DNA of 18,744 bases from Desulfobulbaceae bacterium (lineage in GTDB: Bacteria; Desulfobacterota; Desulfobulbia; Desulfobulbales; Desulfobulbaceae): positions 1-18,744 of the forward strand of contig JALXCX010000250.1 in the NCBI GenBank assembly GCA_026990725.1. Direction: 5' to 3'. Positions 1 to 6,559 of this stretch are shown here, piece after piece; positions within the stretch are counted from its first letter, which is position 1, and the number at the start of each line of letters is the position of its first letter. The notes beneath the pieces are model-generated. The model saw only the letters and a program-made list of their open reading frames with translations, made no database searches and was not told the origin of the DNA. A program made the translations under genes and the position numbers.

Positions 1-2
1 CC

Positions 3-260
3 AACAGGGGCAAATCCATGACCAGAAACCGTTTTTGGCAGATTATCCGGGAACTCGCCCTTGCCGGAGGAGTTTCCAAAAAAGTGAGCCCGCACACTTT
101 GCGCCATTCCTTTGCCACTCATTTGCTAGCAGGCGGAGCGGATTTGCGTTCTGTCCAGATGATGCTTGGCCATGCGGACATTGCAACCACCCAGATATAC
201 ACCCATGTCGATTCAGGCCGGTTAAAGGCTATACATGAAAAATTTCACCCCCGGGGATAG
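3..260 (+). CDS. xerD: Tyrosine recombinase XerD, C-terminal end (5' part outside window)
   Basis: This is the catalytic end of a site-specific tyrosine recombinase. XerD acts with XerC at dif to resolve chromosome dimers at division. The reading frame is open from the left edge, so the gene starts upstream of the window; the ATG at 18 is internal. The visible part carries the family signature: HTLRH (His-x-x-Arg), then LGH about 20 residues later, then the nucleophile tyrosine in IYTHV, followed by the short tail ending HPRG. The stretch GADLRSVQMMLGH and the TTQIYTHV tail are more typical of XerD than of XerC or phage integrases. The stop is TAG at 258-260. No att site or cargo is seen, so a housekeeping role is likelier than an integrase. 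The XerC/XerD distinction is inferred from this C-terminal part only. Confidence 0.9.
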   Translation, partial: NRGKSMTRNRFWQIIRELALAGGVSKKVSPHTLRHSFATHLLAGGADLRSVQMMLGHADIATTQIYTHVDSGRLKAIHEKFHPRG

Positions 261-319
261 AATGGACCTGAAGCATTGGTGGCAGGGGGAATACTTCGTT
301 TCCTTCAAGTATAAGGGCA

Positions 320-448
320 ATGGGAATATGGACAAGCTTGCTGGAAAATCTGGAGAAAAAAGAAGAAATCGCGGCTGCACTTTACTTTATGACGTACCGG
401 TCAGGCCTTGACAAGGTGGGCGCATACCCTACTCCCTGCAAGACCTGA
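320..448 (+). other. Possible small ORF or gene remnant downstream of xerD
   Basis: The gap after xerD holds two overlapping short plus-strand ORFs in different frames. One starts at ATG 262 and has 48 codons; it begins MDLKHWWQGEYFVSFKY. The other starts at ATG 320 and has 42 codons; it contains LEKKEEIAAALYFMTYRSG. Each reads protein-like only over part of its length, as expected if one small gene has been split by a frameshift near 330-345. No convincing Shine-Dalgarno sequence precedes either ATG. I recognise no family. It could equally be chance coding in a non-coding spacer. Confidence 0.2.
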
Positions 449-467
449 CTTACGTTAGGTTTTATTT
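443..467 (+). terminator. Weak rho-independent terminator after the xerD region
   Basis: ACCTGAC (443-449) pairs with GTTAGGT (454-460) across a 4-nt loop, giving a 7-bp stem with one G-U pair. It is followed directly by TTTATTT. This suits plus-strand termination at the end of the xerD transcript. The stem is short and the T-tract is interrupted, and it overlaps the 3' end of the convergent lipoprotein gene, so the call is tentative. Confidence 0.4.
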
Positions 468-941
468 ATGGTGAGCAATCATATAAGACAACGCATTTAT
501 AAAAGTTTTGGCCTCGTCCTCAGTGTTGGCAAAGAACCAGTACAAAACATTCCCCTGTAAATCAACTATCTGGACATTCCAGACGGGTTGATTTTCCGGT
601 TGTGACAGGATCGGTGTCCCCAGGTTTTTATAATAATAAACATCGGTCTTCTGCATACCTGGCACGGGGATGCCCATTGTTAAAAAAGATCCGCCAGCAG
701 CAACATTCATGGTGATGGATTTATCGGTCACTTTAAGATTTGTTGGCAGATAGGCATATGCGGGCGGTTGTTCCTCCAGCATGGTCTTGATGGTTTCTTT
801 TGGATTTTTTACATGGGTAATGTCTGGTTGATAGGTAATTTCCGGTTTTTCTGGAGTCGTTGTTGTATTCGTTGTCTGCACGCAGGAAACCAGTGTGCTG
901 TACATGGACAATACCATCAAACAAACTAAAAAATTTTTCAT
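462..941 (-). CDS. Hypothetical lipoprotein
   Basis: This encodes a small secreted protein of unknown function. From the chosen ATG at 941 it has 159 residues. It has a basic start (MKN), a hydrophobic stretch and a lipobox LVSC with the cysteine at residue 20, so it should be lipidated after signal peptidase II cleavage. A Thr-rich linker (TTNTTTTPEKP) and a soluble domain follow, with motifs such as VWNVQIVDLQGNVLYWFFANTEDEA near the C-terminus. An ATG 15 nt further upstream (956) is in frame, but GGAG abuts it directly; GAGG lies 9 nt before the 941 ATG, which favours the later start. I do not recognise a family. It stands alone, convergent with xerD. Confidence 0.7.
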   Translation of the reverse strand: MKNFLVCLMVLSMYSTLVSCVQTTNTTTTPEKPEITYQPDITHVKNPKETIKTMLEEQPPAYAYLPTNLKVTDKSITMNVAAGGSFLTMGIPVPGMQKTDVYYYKNLGTPILSQPENQPVWNVQIVDLQGNVLYWFFANTEDEAKTFINALSYMIAHHK

Positions 942-1102
942 AATCAGGATCCTCATCTCCTTTTATTATTCTTGTCCAATCTTCGTGTTGTGCCCCAAAT
1001 ATTTGAGGCGTCAAACCGTGGGATTGCTCTCTGTTATACATTGAGCATCTGTCCAAGTCTCAGATGACCAGAGAACCTAAACCAGATACTTAGATACTAA
1101 TT

Positions 1103-1378
1103 TTATATCAAAAAGCCAATAGTTACCCAAGAAAATAAGAAACGAATCGTTTTAATTGATAGAAGAAATTTTTTTGGAGATGAATTTGCCCGGCTGCGAA
1201 CGATATCGGCGGCCTTGTAAATGCCAAAGGGAATAAAGAGAGGTCCAGGCTGACAGACATGTCGGCCGTCTTTGTCAATGATCGTGATGGACCATTCATC
1301 CCGGTCAAGGAACCTGCGAAGTTTGTTGGCAACCATTATCCCGGCACATCCGGCTCCAAGAATAACCAGTTTTTTCAC
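1103..1378 (-). pseudogene. Truncated, frameshifted SQR-like FAD-dependent oxidoreductase
   Basis: The remnant begins with a GTG at 1376-1378 preceded by a good ribosome site (GGAGG, about 6 nt away). It shows the N-terminal FAD dinucleotide-binding signature KKLVILGAGCAGIMVANKL, then WSITIIDKDGRHVCQPG and FIPFGIYKAADIVRSR. This pattern is that of sulfide:quinone oxidoreductase-like flavoproteins, which are normally about 380-430 residues. After VRSR (near 1189-1192) the original frame turns into unlikely sequence. A neighbouring frame reads GKFISKKISSIN and then stops at TAA 1152-1154, resembling the expected continuation. So there is one frameshift, a premature stop and loss of roughly the last 300 residues. 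The identification rests on the N-terminal 60 residues only. Other members of the two-dinucleotide-binding-domain family are possible. Confidence 0.7.
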
Positions 1379-1596
1379 GATACACCTCCATGTCCTGGGG
1401 TTTTATACCAGCTGTCCGGTGAATCAGGCCATCCTAAAGCGAAAAAGTCGTGATTATTACTATTAACTATAAAGTGTACCTACTTTGTAGGGATTCGGCC
1501 AAGGCGCATAAAAGGGCGAAGGCCTGTGGCTTTACGAAGAGAGTTCTTTTCAGCGAAAAAATGAAAGAGGAGTTTTAAAGAGATTGTATTTTTGGT

Positions 1597-2376
1597 TTAA
1601 CGGGATGCAAGGGAAATGAGGGGGGTTGGTTCAGACTGGCCGGCCAGGAGAATTGTATACTGAGCAGTAAGTTTACCAAGCTCCTTGTGCACCCGGTTGC
1701 GGGCAAGTTCCGGGACGTTGTTGGTCTCACTGAGGTGCGCAAGAACCACGTATTGCAGGGAAGAATCGACAAGACCTGCCAGAAAACGAGCCGCATCGCC
1801 ATTCCCCAGATGTCCCTGGTTTGATCGTACCCTCTGTTTCAGCGGCAGAGGATACGGACCGTCCATAAGCATCTGCGGGTCATGGTTGGCCTCAAGAATA
1901 AGTGCCCGGCATTGACAGATATGGTGTTTGATCAGCTTGGTTATTCTCCCGGTATCAGTGCAATATCCAAGGGAATAATGTCCGTCCGTAATCACAAATC
2001 CTACTGGATCTTTTGTGTCATGGGAGACGCTGAAGGGGTGAATGACGAGATTTTCCACATGAAATTTCACCCCGGTTGTAAATTCCTGTCTGCTGTGGAG
2101 CTCTTTTATCCTTTTTTCAGAGGCCTGGTGGGTACCGTTGTTGGCAAAAACCGGCAGATTGTAGCGTCTGGATAAGACGCCAACACCGCTTATGTGGTCA
2201 CCATGTTCATGGGTGACGAGTATTGCATTGAGATCCTCGGGAGAACGGTTGACCTGCGAGAGTCTTTTGAGAATTTCCTTTCCGGAGAAACCTGCATCAA
2301 TAAGAAGGGAAGTACCGCCCGATTCGACATACGTGCAGTTGCCCTTTGAGCCTGAGCCAAGAACAGAAAAGTTCAT
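1597..2376 (-). CDS. MBL-fold metallohydrolase, WalJ/YycJ-like
   Basis: This is a metallo-beta-lactamase-fold hydrolase of 259 residues, the usual size for the WalJ (YycJ)/PhnP-like group of predicted cytosolic nucleic-acid or phosphodiester hydrolases. It opens with the family-typical MNFSVLGSGSKGNC. The two-metal site shows as H56-E-H58-G-D60-H61. Further metal or structural residues lie in YCTDTGRIT, LILEANHDPQML and VLAHLSETNN. No signal peptide or membrane segment is visible, so it should be cytosolic. It follows dut on the same strand with a 12-nt gap, so the two are probably cotranscribed. No strong ribosome site precedes the ATG. The substrate cannot be told from sequence. Confidence 0.85.
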   Translation of the reverse strand: MNFSVLGSGSKGNCTYVESGGTSLLIDAGFSGKEILKRLSQVNRSPEDLNAILVTHEHGDHISGVGVLSRRYNLPVFANNGTHQASEKRIKELHSRQEFTTGVKFHVENLVIHPFSVSHDTKDPVGFVITDGHYSLGYCTDTGRITKLIKHHICQCRALILEANHDPQMLMDGPYPLPLKQRVRSNQGHLGNGDAARFLAGLVDSSLQYVVLAHLSETNNVPELARNRVHKELGKLTAQYTILLAGQSEPTPLISLASR

Positions 2377-2388
2377 GAAAGAAGCAGA

Positions 2389-2844
2389 TCAGATGCCGGT
2401 ATGACCAAAACCGCCGCTGCCCCGCTGAGTAGCATCAAGGCCTGCCACCGGTTCAAGTCTGGCCTGACAAACCGGAGCCAGTATCATCTGGGCAATGCGG
2501 TCACCTCGTTTAATGGAAAATGGCTCCTGGCCCAGATTAATCAGCCCAATCTTGACCTCGCCCCGGTAATCGGCATCAATAGTTCCCGGTGAGTTGATAA
2601 CGGTTATGCCGTGTTTAACAGCAAGACCTGAGCGGGGGCGTATCTGTATTTCATAGCCATCCGGGATGGCAACGCCAAACCCGGTGGGAATCAGAGAGAT
2701 GTCGCCGGGGTTTAGAATAATACTCTTCTCCAGTGCTGCGGCAATATCGAGTCCGGCAGCCTGCTCTGTTTCGTAGACAGGCAGGGAAAGATCGTGACAT
2801 TTTTTGGGGTCGAACCAGCAGAACTGGACAGGTATCTGTTGCAT
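2389..2844 (-). CDS. dut: dUTP diphosphatase (dUTPase)
   Basis: The enzyme hydrolyses dUTP to dUMP and PPi, keeping uracil out of DNA and supplying dUMP for thymidylate synthesis. It has 151 residues, the normal length of the homotrimeric family. All five motifs are present in order: AGLDIAA (30-36), RPRSGLA (69-75), GTIDADYRGEV (87-97, with the catalytic Asp and base-stacking Tyr), RGDRIAQ (113-119) and RGSGGFGHTG (141-150, the flexible C-terminal arm that closes on the substrate). It lies about 100 nt downstream of nqrM on the same strand with no clear terminator between. An AT-rich gap with a possible TATAAA box could hold its own promoter. No strong Shine-Dalgarno sequence precedes the ATG. 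Confidence 0.96.
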   Translation of the reverse strand: MQQIPVQFCWFDPKKCHDLSLPVYETEQAAGLDIAAALEKSIILNPGDISLIPTGFGVAIPDGYEIQIRPRSGLAVKHGITVINSPGTIDADYRGEVKIGLINLGQEPFSIKRGDRIAQMILAPVCQARLEPVAGLDATQRGSGGFGHTGI

Positions 2845-2946
2845 GGAGTTTGAATTGTCGGATCAGTCAGATCGTCTCTTTAAATTTGGGTATCTCTTTA
2901 TTACTTTTATAGTAGCTGTTTATTTCGGTCACGTTTCATTCAGACG

Positions 2947-3129
2947 CTATTTTTTATGCTTCACCATGTTCTCAGAACAGGAACAGCACATGGTCCCGCC
3001 GTCTTTATGGCACATACCGGTGAGTCCGTGTTTTGTTTTCTGCAGCCTGCGGCGGCAGAAGTTGATAAACAGGCCAATACCCGCAATGGTGAGAAAGCTC
3101 ACACCAAAATTAAAGAGAAAGAATCGCAT
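2947..3129 (-). CDS. nqrM: Na+-NQR maturation protein NqrM (DUF539-like), short form
   Basis: This is a 60-residue protein with one N-terminal membrane helix (about residues 4-24) followed by a basic, cysteine-rich tail. Cysteines are C25, C40, C48, C49 and C51, grouped as MCHKDGG then MCCSC. NqrM is known to be needed for assembly of Na+-NQR, probably by delivering iron to the cysteine-ligated site between NqrD and NqrE. Position supports the call: it is the last gene of the operon and its ATG overlaps the nqrF stop (TAATG), implying translational coupling. It is shorter than the Vibrio-type NqrM as I recall it, and the cysteine spacing differs. The assignment is by layout, size and context. 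Confidence 0.8.
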   Translation of the reverse strand: MRFFLFNFGVSFLTIAGIGLFINFCRRRLQKTKHGLTGMCHKDGGTMCCSCSENMVKHKK

Positions 3130-4355
3130 TATCCGCCAAAGTCATCAAAATGGATATTTTCTCGTTCTACACCCAGATTGTCCAGCATTTCAAGCACTGC
3201 CATGGTCATCATGGGCGGGCCGCACATGAAATAGTGGACATCTTCAGGTGCTGTGTGGTCTTTAAGATAATTATCATACAGCACCTGATGGATAAAACCC
3301 ACATATCCGTCCCAGTTGTCTTCCGGTTGGGGATCTGACAGGGCAAGATGGTAGGTAAAGTTTGGAAATTCCCGGGCAAGCGCCTCGAATTCATCGGCAT
3401 AAAAGACTTCCTGCATACTGCGGCCGCCGTACCAGTACGAGACTTTTCGGGATGTTTTCTGCCCTTTGAAGAGTTCAAAGATATGGCTCCGCATGGGAGC
3501 CATGCCTGCTCCGCCACCAATATAGACCATTTCCGAGTCACTCTCTTCGTTAATGAAGAATTCCCCGAAAGGTCCGGAAATGGTAACCTTGTCGCCGGGA
3601 ACCAGTTTAAAGATATAGGACGAGGCAATGCCCGGCGGAATGTCCGGGGGGCTGCCCGGAGGCGGGCTGGCAATTCGTACGTTGAGCTTGATGATGCCTT
3701 TTTCTCCGGGATAGTTGGCCATGGAGTAGGCCCGGGTGACCGGCCCGAAGACATGGGATTCATATTGGAACATTTTAAAATGCGTCCAATCCGAACAATA
3801 ACGGTCATCAATGTCAAAATCACGGTAGGCAAGGGAATGGGGCGGCACTTCGACCTGAATATAGCCTCCGGCCTTGAAGTTGACTTCCTCGTTTTCAGGA
3901 AGCTCGAGAACCAGCTCCTTAATGAATGTTGCCACGTTATTGTTGGAAAGAACTGTGCACTCCCATTTCCTGGTCTCAAGCATTTCCTGGGGCACAACGA
4001 TATTCATGTCATGTTTAACCTGTACTTGACAGGCCAGTCTGACTCCGTTGTTTGCCTCACGAAGATTAACATGGGAACGTTCTGTGGGAAGAATAGTCCC
4101 GCCGCCTTTTTCAACAACGACTTTACACTGGCCGCAGCTTCCACCGCCGCCGCAGGCAGAGGGAAGAATAATGTCCTGCTCGGCAAGGGTTGTCAGGAGT
4201 TTGCCGCCGGTATCAGCGGTGAGGATTTTCTCATCGTTTATCCGGAGCGAGATCGAGCCATCGGGTAAAACAAGTTTTCTGGTAACAGTAATCAGAGTGA
4301 CCATGATCAGCTGGATTATCAGAAAACAGAGAACTCCGACATATATTTCATGCAT
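3129..4355 (-). CDS. nqrF: Na+-NQR subunit F, NADH dehydrogenase flavoprotein
   Basis: NqrF is the electron-entry subunit. It oxidises NADH through FAD and passes electrons through a [2Fe-2S] centre. Its 408 residues match the usual length. Domains in order: an N-terminal membrane anchor (about 4-24); a ferredoxin domain with cluster ligands C68, C74, C77 and C109 (CGGGGSCGQC then LACQ); an FAD-binding domain with RAYSMANYP (208-216); and an NADH-binding domain with IGGGAGMAPM and MCGPPMM near the C-terminus. The ATG at 4355 has GGAG 8 nt upstream. It is separated from nqrE by 188 nt that contain a long palindrome, the largest gap in the operon. It is joined to nqrM by a 1-nt overlap. Confidence 0.97.
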   Translation of the reverse strand: MHEIYVGVLCFLIIQLIMVTLITVTRKLVLPDGSISLRINDEKILTADTGGKLLTTLAEQDIILPSACGGGGSCGQCKVVVEKGGGTILPTERSHVNLREANNGVRLACQVQVKHDMNIVVPQEMLETRKWECTVLSNNNVATFIKELVLELPENEEVNFKAGGYIQVEVPPHSLAYRDFDIDDRYCSDWTHFKMFQYESHVFGPVTRAYSMANYPGEKGIIKLNVRIASPPPGSPPDIPPGIASSYIFKLVPGDKVTISGPFGEFFINEESDSEMVYIGGGAGMAPMRSHIFELFKGQKTSRKVSYWYGGRSMQEVFYADEFEALAREFPNFTYHLALSDPQPEDNWDGYVGFIHQVLYDNYLKDHTAPEDVHYFMCGPPMMTMAVLEMLDNLGVERENIHFDDFGG

Positions 4356-4388
4356 GCGTGCTACTCCACAAATCGATCAGTATGTTGT

Positions 4389-4529
4389 GGCTACCTTGAA
4401 AAATAGCCCTTTCGCCCGATTGCAGCGTCACAGCGAAAAATGAAATGCTCACATATGACTAATATGCTGTGCTTTCATTTTTCTCTGATCCTTGAACTCG
4501 AACGAAATGTCTTATTTTTCAAGGCAGCC
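4389..4529. repeat. Long imperfect palindrome between nqrE and nqrF
   Basis: This is a nested inverted repeat of about 141 bp. The outer arms 4389-4405 and 4513-4529 pair at 16 of 17 positions, and 12 bp of this (CCTTGAAAAATA) is perfect. The inner arms 4431-4445 and 4473-4487 pair at 14 of 15 positions, with GAAAAATGAAA perfect. Between them, TTTCG and CGAAA also oppose each other, and the loop itself contains CATAT/ATATG. As RNA it would fold into one long hairpin in the nqrE-nqrF spacer. It has no poly-U tail typical of a terminator. The left arm resembles two other intergenic repeats in this window (13578-13625, 15141-15187). It could be a MITE- or REP-like element, or an mRNA-processing or attenuation structure. 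Confidence 0.8.
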
Positions 4530-4543
4530 TTGTGTTGATTGTT

Positions 4544-5155
4544 CTATCCCAGCTTTAAACCGCCCAGTCCCATAAAGGCCAGAGCCATAAGGCCTGCGGT
4601 GATAAAGGTGAGCCCTAACCCCCGTAATCCGGCAGGAGGATTGGCGTATTCAAGCTTCTCTCTGATACCGGCCAGAGCGACCACCGCCAGCAGAAAACTT
4701 CCGCCGGAACCAATACCGTAGGCAACGCTTTCGGCAAAGGTGTAGTCCCGTTCCACCATGAAAAGTGTGGCCCCGAAAATTGCACAGTTGACGGTTAACA
4801 GGGGCAGGAAAATACCCAGAGTATTGTACATCCCGGGCATGAACTGATCCATGATCATCTCCATAATTTGGACAACAGCGGCAATGACGCCGATATAAAT
4901 CAAAAAACCAAGATAGGTAAGATCTATGCCGGGCTGTCCTGCCCAGGCAAGAGCGCCGGGTTTGAGCAGATGATTTAAAATAAGGTTGTTAATCGGCACC
5001 GTGATCATGGTCAGTACCAGGACGGCAACGCCAAGTCCGTTTGCTGTTTTTACCTTTTTGGAGATGGCCAGAAAGGTGCACATCCCCAGAAAAAAACTTA
5101 ACGGGAGATTCTCTATAAAGAGGGCGGTGAAAATTATGTTCAAATAATGTCCCAT
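4544..5155 (-). CDS. nqrE: Na+-NQR subunit E
   Basis: This is an integral membrane subunit of Na+-NQR, with 203 residues and about six membrane helices. Together with NqrD it holds an iron centre at the membrane core that relays electrons from the NqrF cluster to the FMN of NqrC. The expected cysteines are present: C26 (LGMCTFLA) and C124 (TVNCAIFG). Other family landmarks are FIENLPLSFFLGMC near the start, VPINNLILNHLLKPGAL and the C-terminal GIREKLEYANPP. The ATG at 5155 overlaps the nqrD stop (TGATG), suggesting translational coupling. Downstream, the operon continues to nqrF across the palindrome. Confidence 0.97.
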   Translation of the reverse strand: MGHYLNIIFTALFIENLPLSFFLGMCTFLAISKKVKTANGLGVAVLVLTMITVPINNLILNHLLKPGALAWAGQPGIDLTYLGFLIYIGVIAAVVQIMEMIMDQFMPGMYNTLGIFLPLLTVNCAIFGATLFMVERDYTFAESVAYGIGSGGSFLLAVVALAGIREKLEYANPPAGLRGLGLTFITAGLMALAFMGLGGLKLG

Positions 5156-5781
5156 CAGTTCTTCTCCTGTTGATCAGGATCCATGGTGCGAAGCAACCAG
5201 ATAAGCAGGGCAATGAGAAAAAAGGCACTTGCGGGCAGCAGCAGCAGACCGTTGCGGACATACCAGCCACCGTTTGAGGTGAGTTTAAGGATTTCATAGC
5301 CAAATAATGACCCGGAGCCGAACAATTCCCGGATAAAGGCCACCACCATCAGGACAAAGCCGTAGCCCAGTCCGTTGCCGATACCGTCGATAAAACTGGC
5401 TTTGGGCGGGTTGTTCATGGCAAATCCTTCGGCCCGTCCCATGACAATACAGTTGGTAATGATCAACCCCACATAAATGGAGAGCTGTTTGGAGAGATCA
5501 AAGTAAAAGGCCTTTAAAATCTGATCGACCAGAATAACCATGGTGGCAATGACAGTAATCTGAATACCGATACGGACGGAGTTTGGTATGTGATGCCGGA
5601 CAAGGCTTATGGTAAGGCTTGAAAAGGCAACCACCACCGTCACGCAGACAGACATGACAAAGGCCGTGGACATCTTTCCGGTTACCGCCAGGGCGGAGCA
5701 TATGCCAAGCACCAGCAGGGCAATGGGATTGCGCTGCAAAATGGGATGAATCAGAAGCTGTCTTGTCGTCGTTTCAGCCAT
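5155..5781 (-). CDS. nqrD: Na+-NQR subunit D
   Basis: This is an integral membrane subunit paired with NqrE. From the chosen ATG at 5781 it has 208 residues, about the family norm. It starts MAETTTRQLLIHPILQRNPIALLVLGIC. The iron-ligand cysteines are C28 and C111 (IITNCIVMGRAEGFA). The reading frame is open 29 codons further upstream, but 5781 is preceded by AGGAGG with good spacing and matches homologues. This start overlaps the nqrC stop by 8 nt (ATGGCTGA). The last codons overlap the nqrE ATG by 1 nt. Confidence 0.97.
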   Translation of the reverse strand: MAETTTRQLLIHPILQRNPIALLVLGICSALAVTGKMSTAFVMSVCVTVVVAFSSLTISLVRHHIPNSVRIGIQITVIATMVILVDQILKAFYFDLSKQLSIYVGLIITNCIVMGRAEGFAMNNPPKASFIDGIGNGLGYGFVLMVVAFIRELFGSGSLFGYEILKLTSNGGWYVRNGLLLLPASAFFLIALLIWLLRTMDPDQQEKN

Positions 5782-6559
5782 TTTTTCCCTCCTCCTGTTG
5801 AAGTCGGTCGAGAAAGGGTTTAAAGCCCTGCCTGTCAAACCAGAAATGAAAGAGCCGTTCAACGCCATTGCCGGTCAGGGTGGCCCCAGACAGGCCGTCA
5901 ACTTCATGGCTGGCTGCCTCGCCGGTGGCCTTGCTGCGCCCTTTGGCGACTTTCAGAGCAACCTTGCCCTGCTTGTCAAAAAGCTTTTTTCCCTTCCAGG
6001 CGGCCAGCCATGCCGGATTTTCTATTTCACCGCCAAGGCCCGGGGTCTCGCCGTGCTCGTAAAAGGCTATGCCACAGATGGTTTGCAGGTCTCCATTAAG
6101 GGCTACATAGCCGTACATCGTCGACCAGAGGCCTTTGCCGCGAACAGGCAGAATGACCTTGCTGATTTGATTGCCCTTTTTCACCAGATAAACCAGCGAG
6201 TATTTTTCCAGACGTCGCAGTCCTGCGGGGTCTCTCTCTTTAGGCAGGAGTTGACTGCGTTTCTGGTCATTTGTTGAGGCCAGTTGATCAAATTCCTGAA
6301 CAGAGATTTCATCTTCCGGGATAAATTTTCCGCTGGCAAGCTCAATTATGCGAGGTTGAATGGTTGAAAAAACCTGATCGATATTCTTTTCAGTCTGAAA
6401 GAGATCTGCTGCCAGTAATATATTTTTTTTCCGTTCCTGTGTGCGGTTTGCTTCCTGTCTGGGGCGTAGGCCAACAGAGGCCAGTGAGACCAGAAAGGAG
6501 CAGACAAAAGCCAGAACAAGAACTGTATAAAAAGGTCTGAAAAAGGATTCCTTAGCCAT
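5774..6559 (-). CDS. nqrC: Na+-NQR subunit C, covalent-FMN subunit
   Basis: NqrC is anchored by one N-terminal helix (about residues 9-29) and carries a covalently bound FMN on the periplasmic side. It has 261 residues from the ATG at 6559. The flavinylation motif is DGLSGATLTGNGVERLF, with acceptor threonine T227 in SGAT, the site modified by ApbE. Other landmarks are GKGLWSTMYGYVAL and HGETPGLGGEIENPAW. The frame is open a further 24 codons upstream, but the MAKESFFRPF start fits homologues, has AAGGA upstream and overlaps the nqrB stop by 8 nt (ATGGCTAA). Confidence 0.97.
   Translation of the reverse strand: MAKESFFRPFYTVLVLAFVCSFLVSLASVGLRPRQEANRTQERKKNILLAADLFQTEKNIDQVFSTIQPRIIELASGKFIPEDEISVQEFDQLASTNDQKRSQLLPKERDPAGLRRLEKYSLVYLVKKGNQISKVILPVRGKGLWSTMYGYVALNGDLQTICGIAFYEHGETPGLGGEIENPAWLAAWKGKKLFDKQGKVALKVAKGRSKATGEAASHEVDGLSGATLTGNGVERLFHFWFDRQGFKPFLDRLQQEEGKNG

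Noticed and set aside
975..1000. TTGTCCAATCTTCGTG resembling the repeat core at 13597 and 15160
   Set aside because: Too few matches and it does not extend; not counted as a repeat copy.
1552..1566. CAGCGAAAAAATGAAAG resembling the inner arm of the 4389-4529 palindrome
   Set aside because: The similarity is short and A-rich, and no opposite arm follows; probably chance.
3348..4268. 306-codon plus-strand ORF opposite nqrF
   Set aside because: It lies wholly antisense to the conserved nqrF, has low-complexity composition and no recognisable domain; a shadow of nqrF codon use.
5782..5868. 29-codon N-terminal extension of nqrD
   Set aside because: Non-conserved, lies inside nqrC, and the internal ATG at 5781 has a strong AGGAGG.
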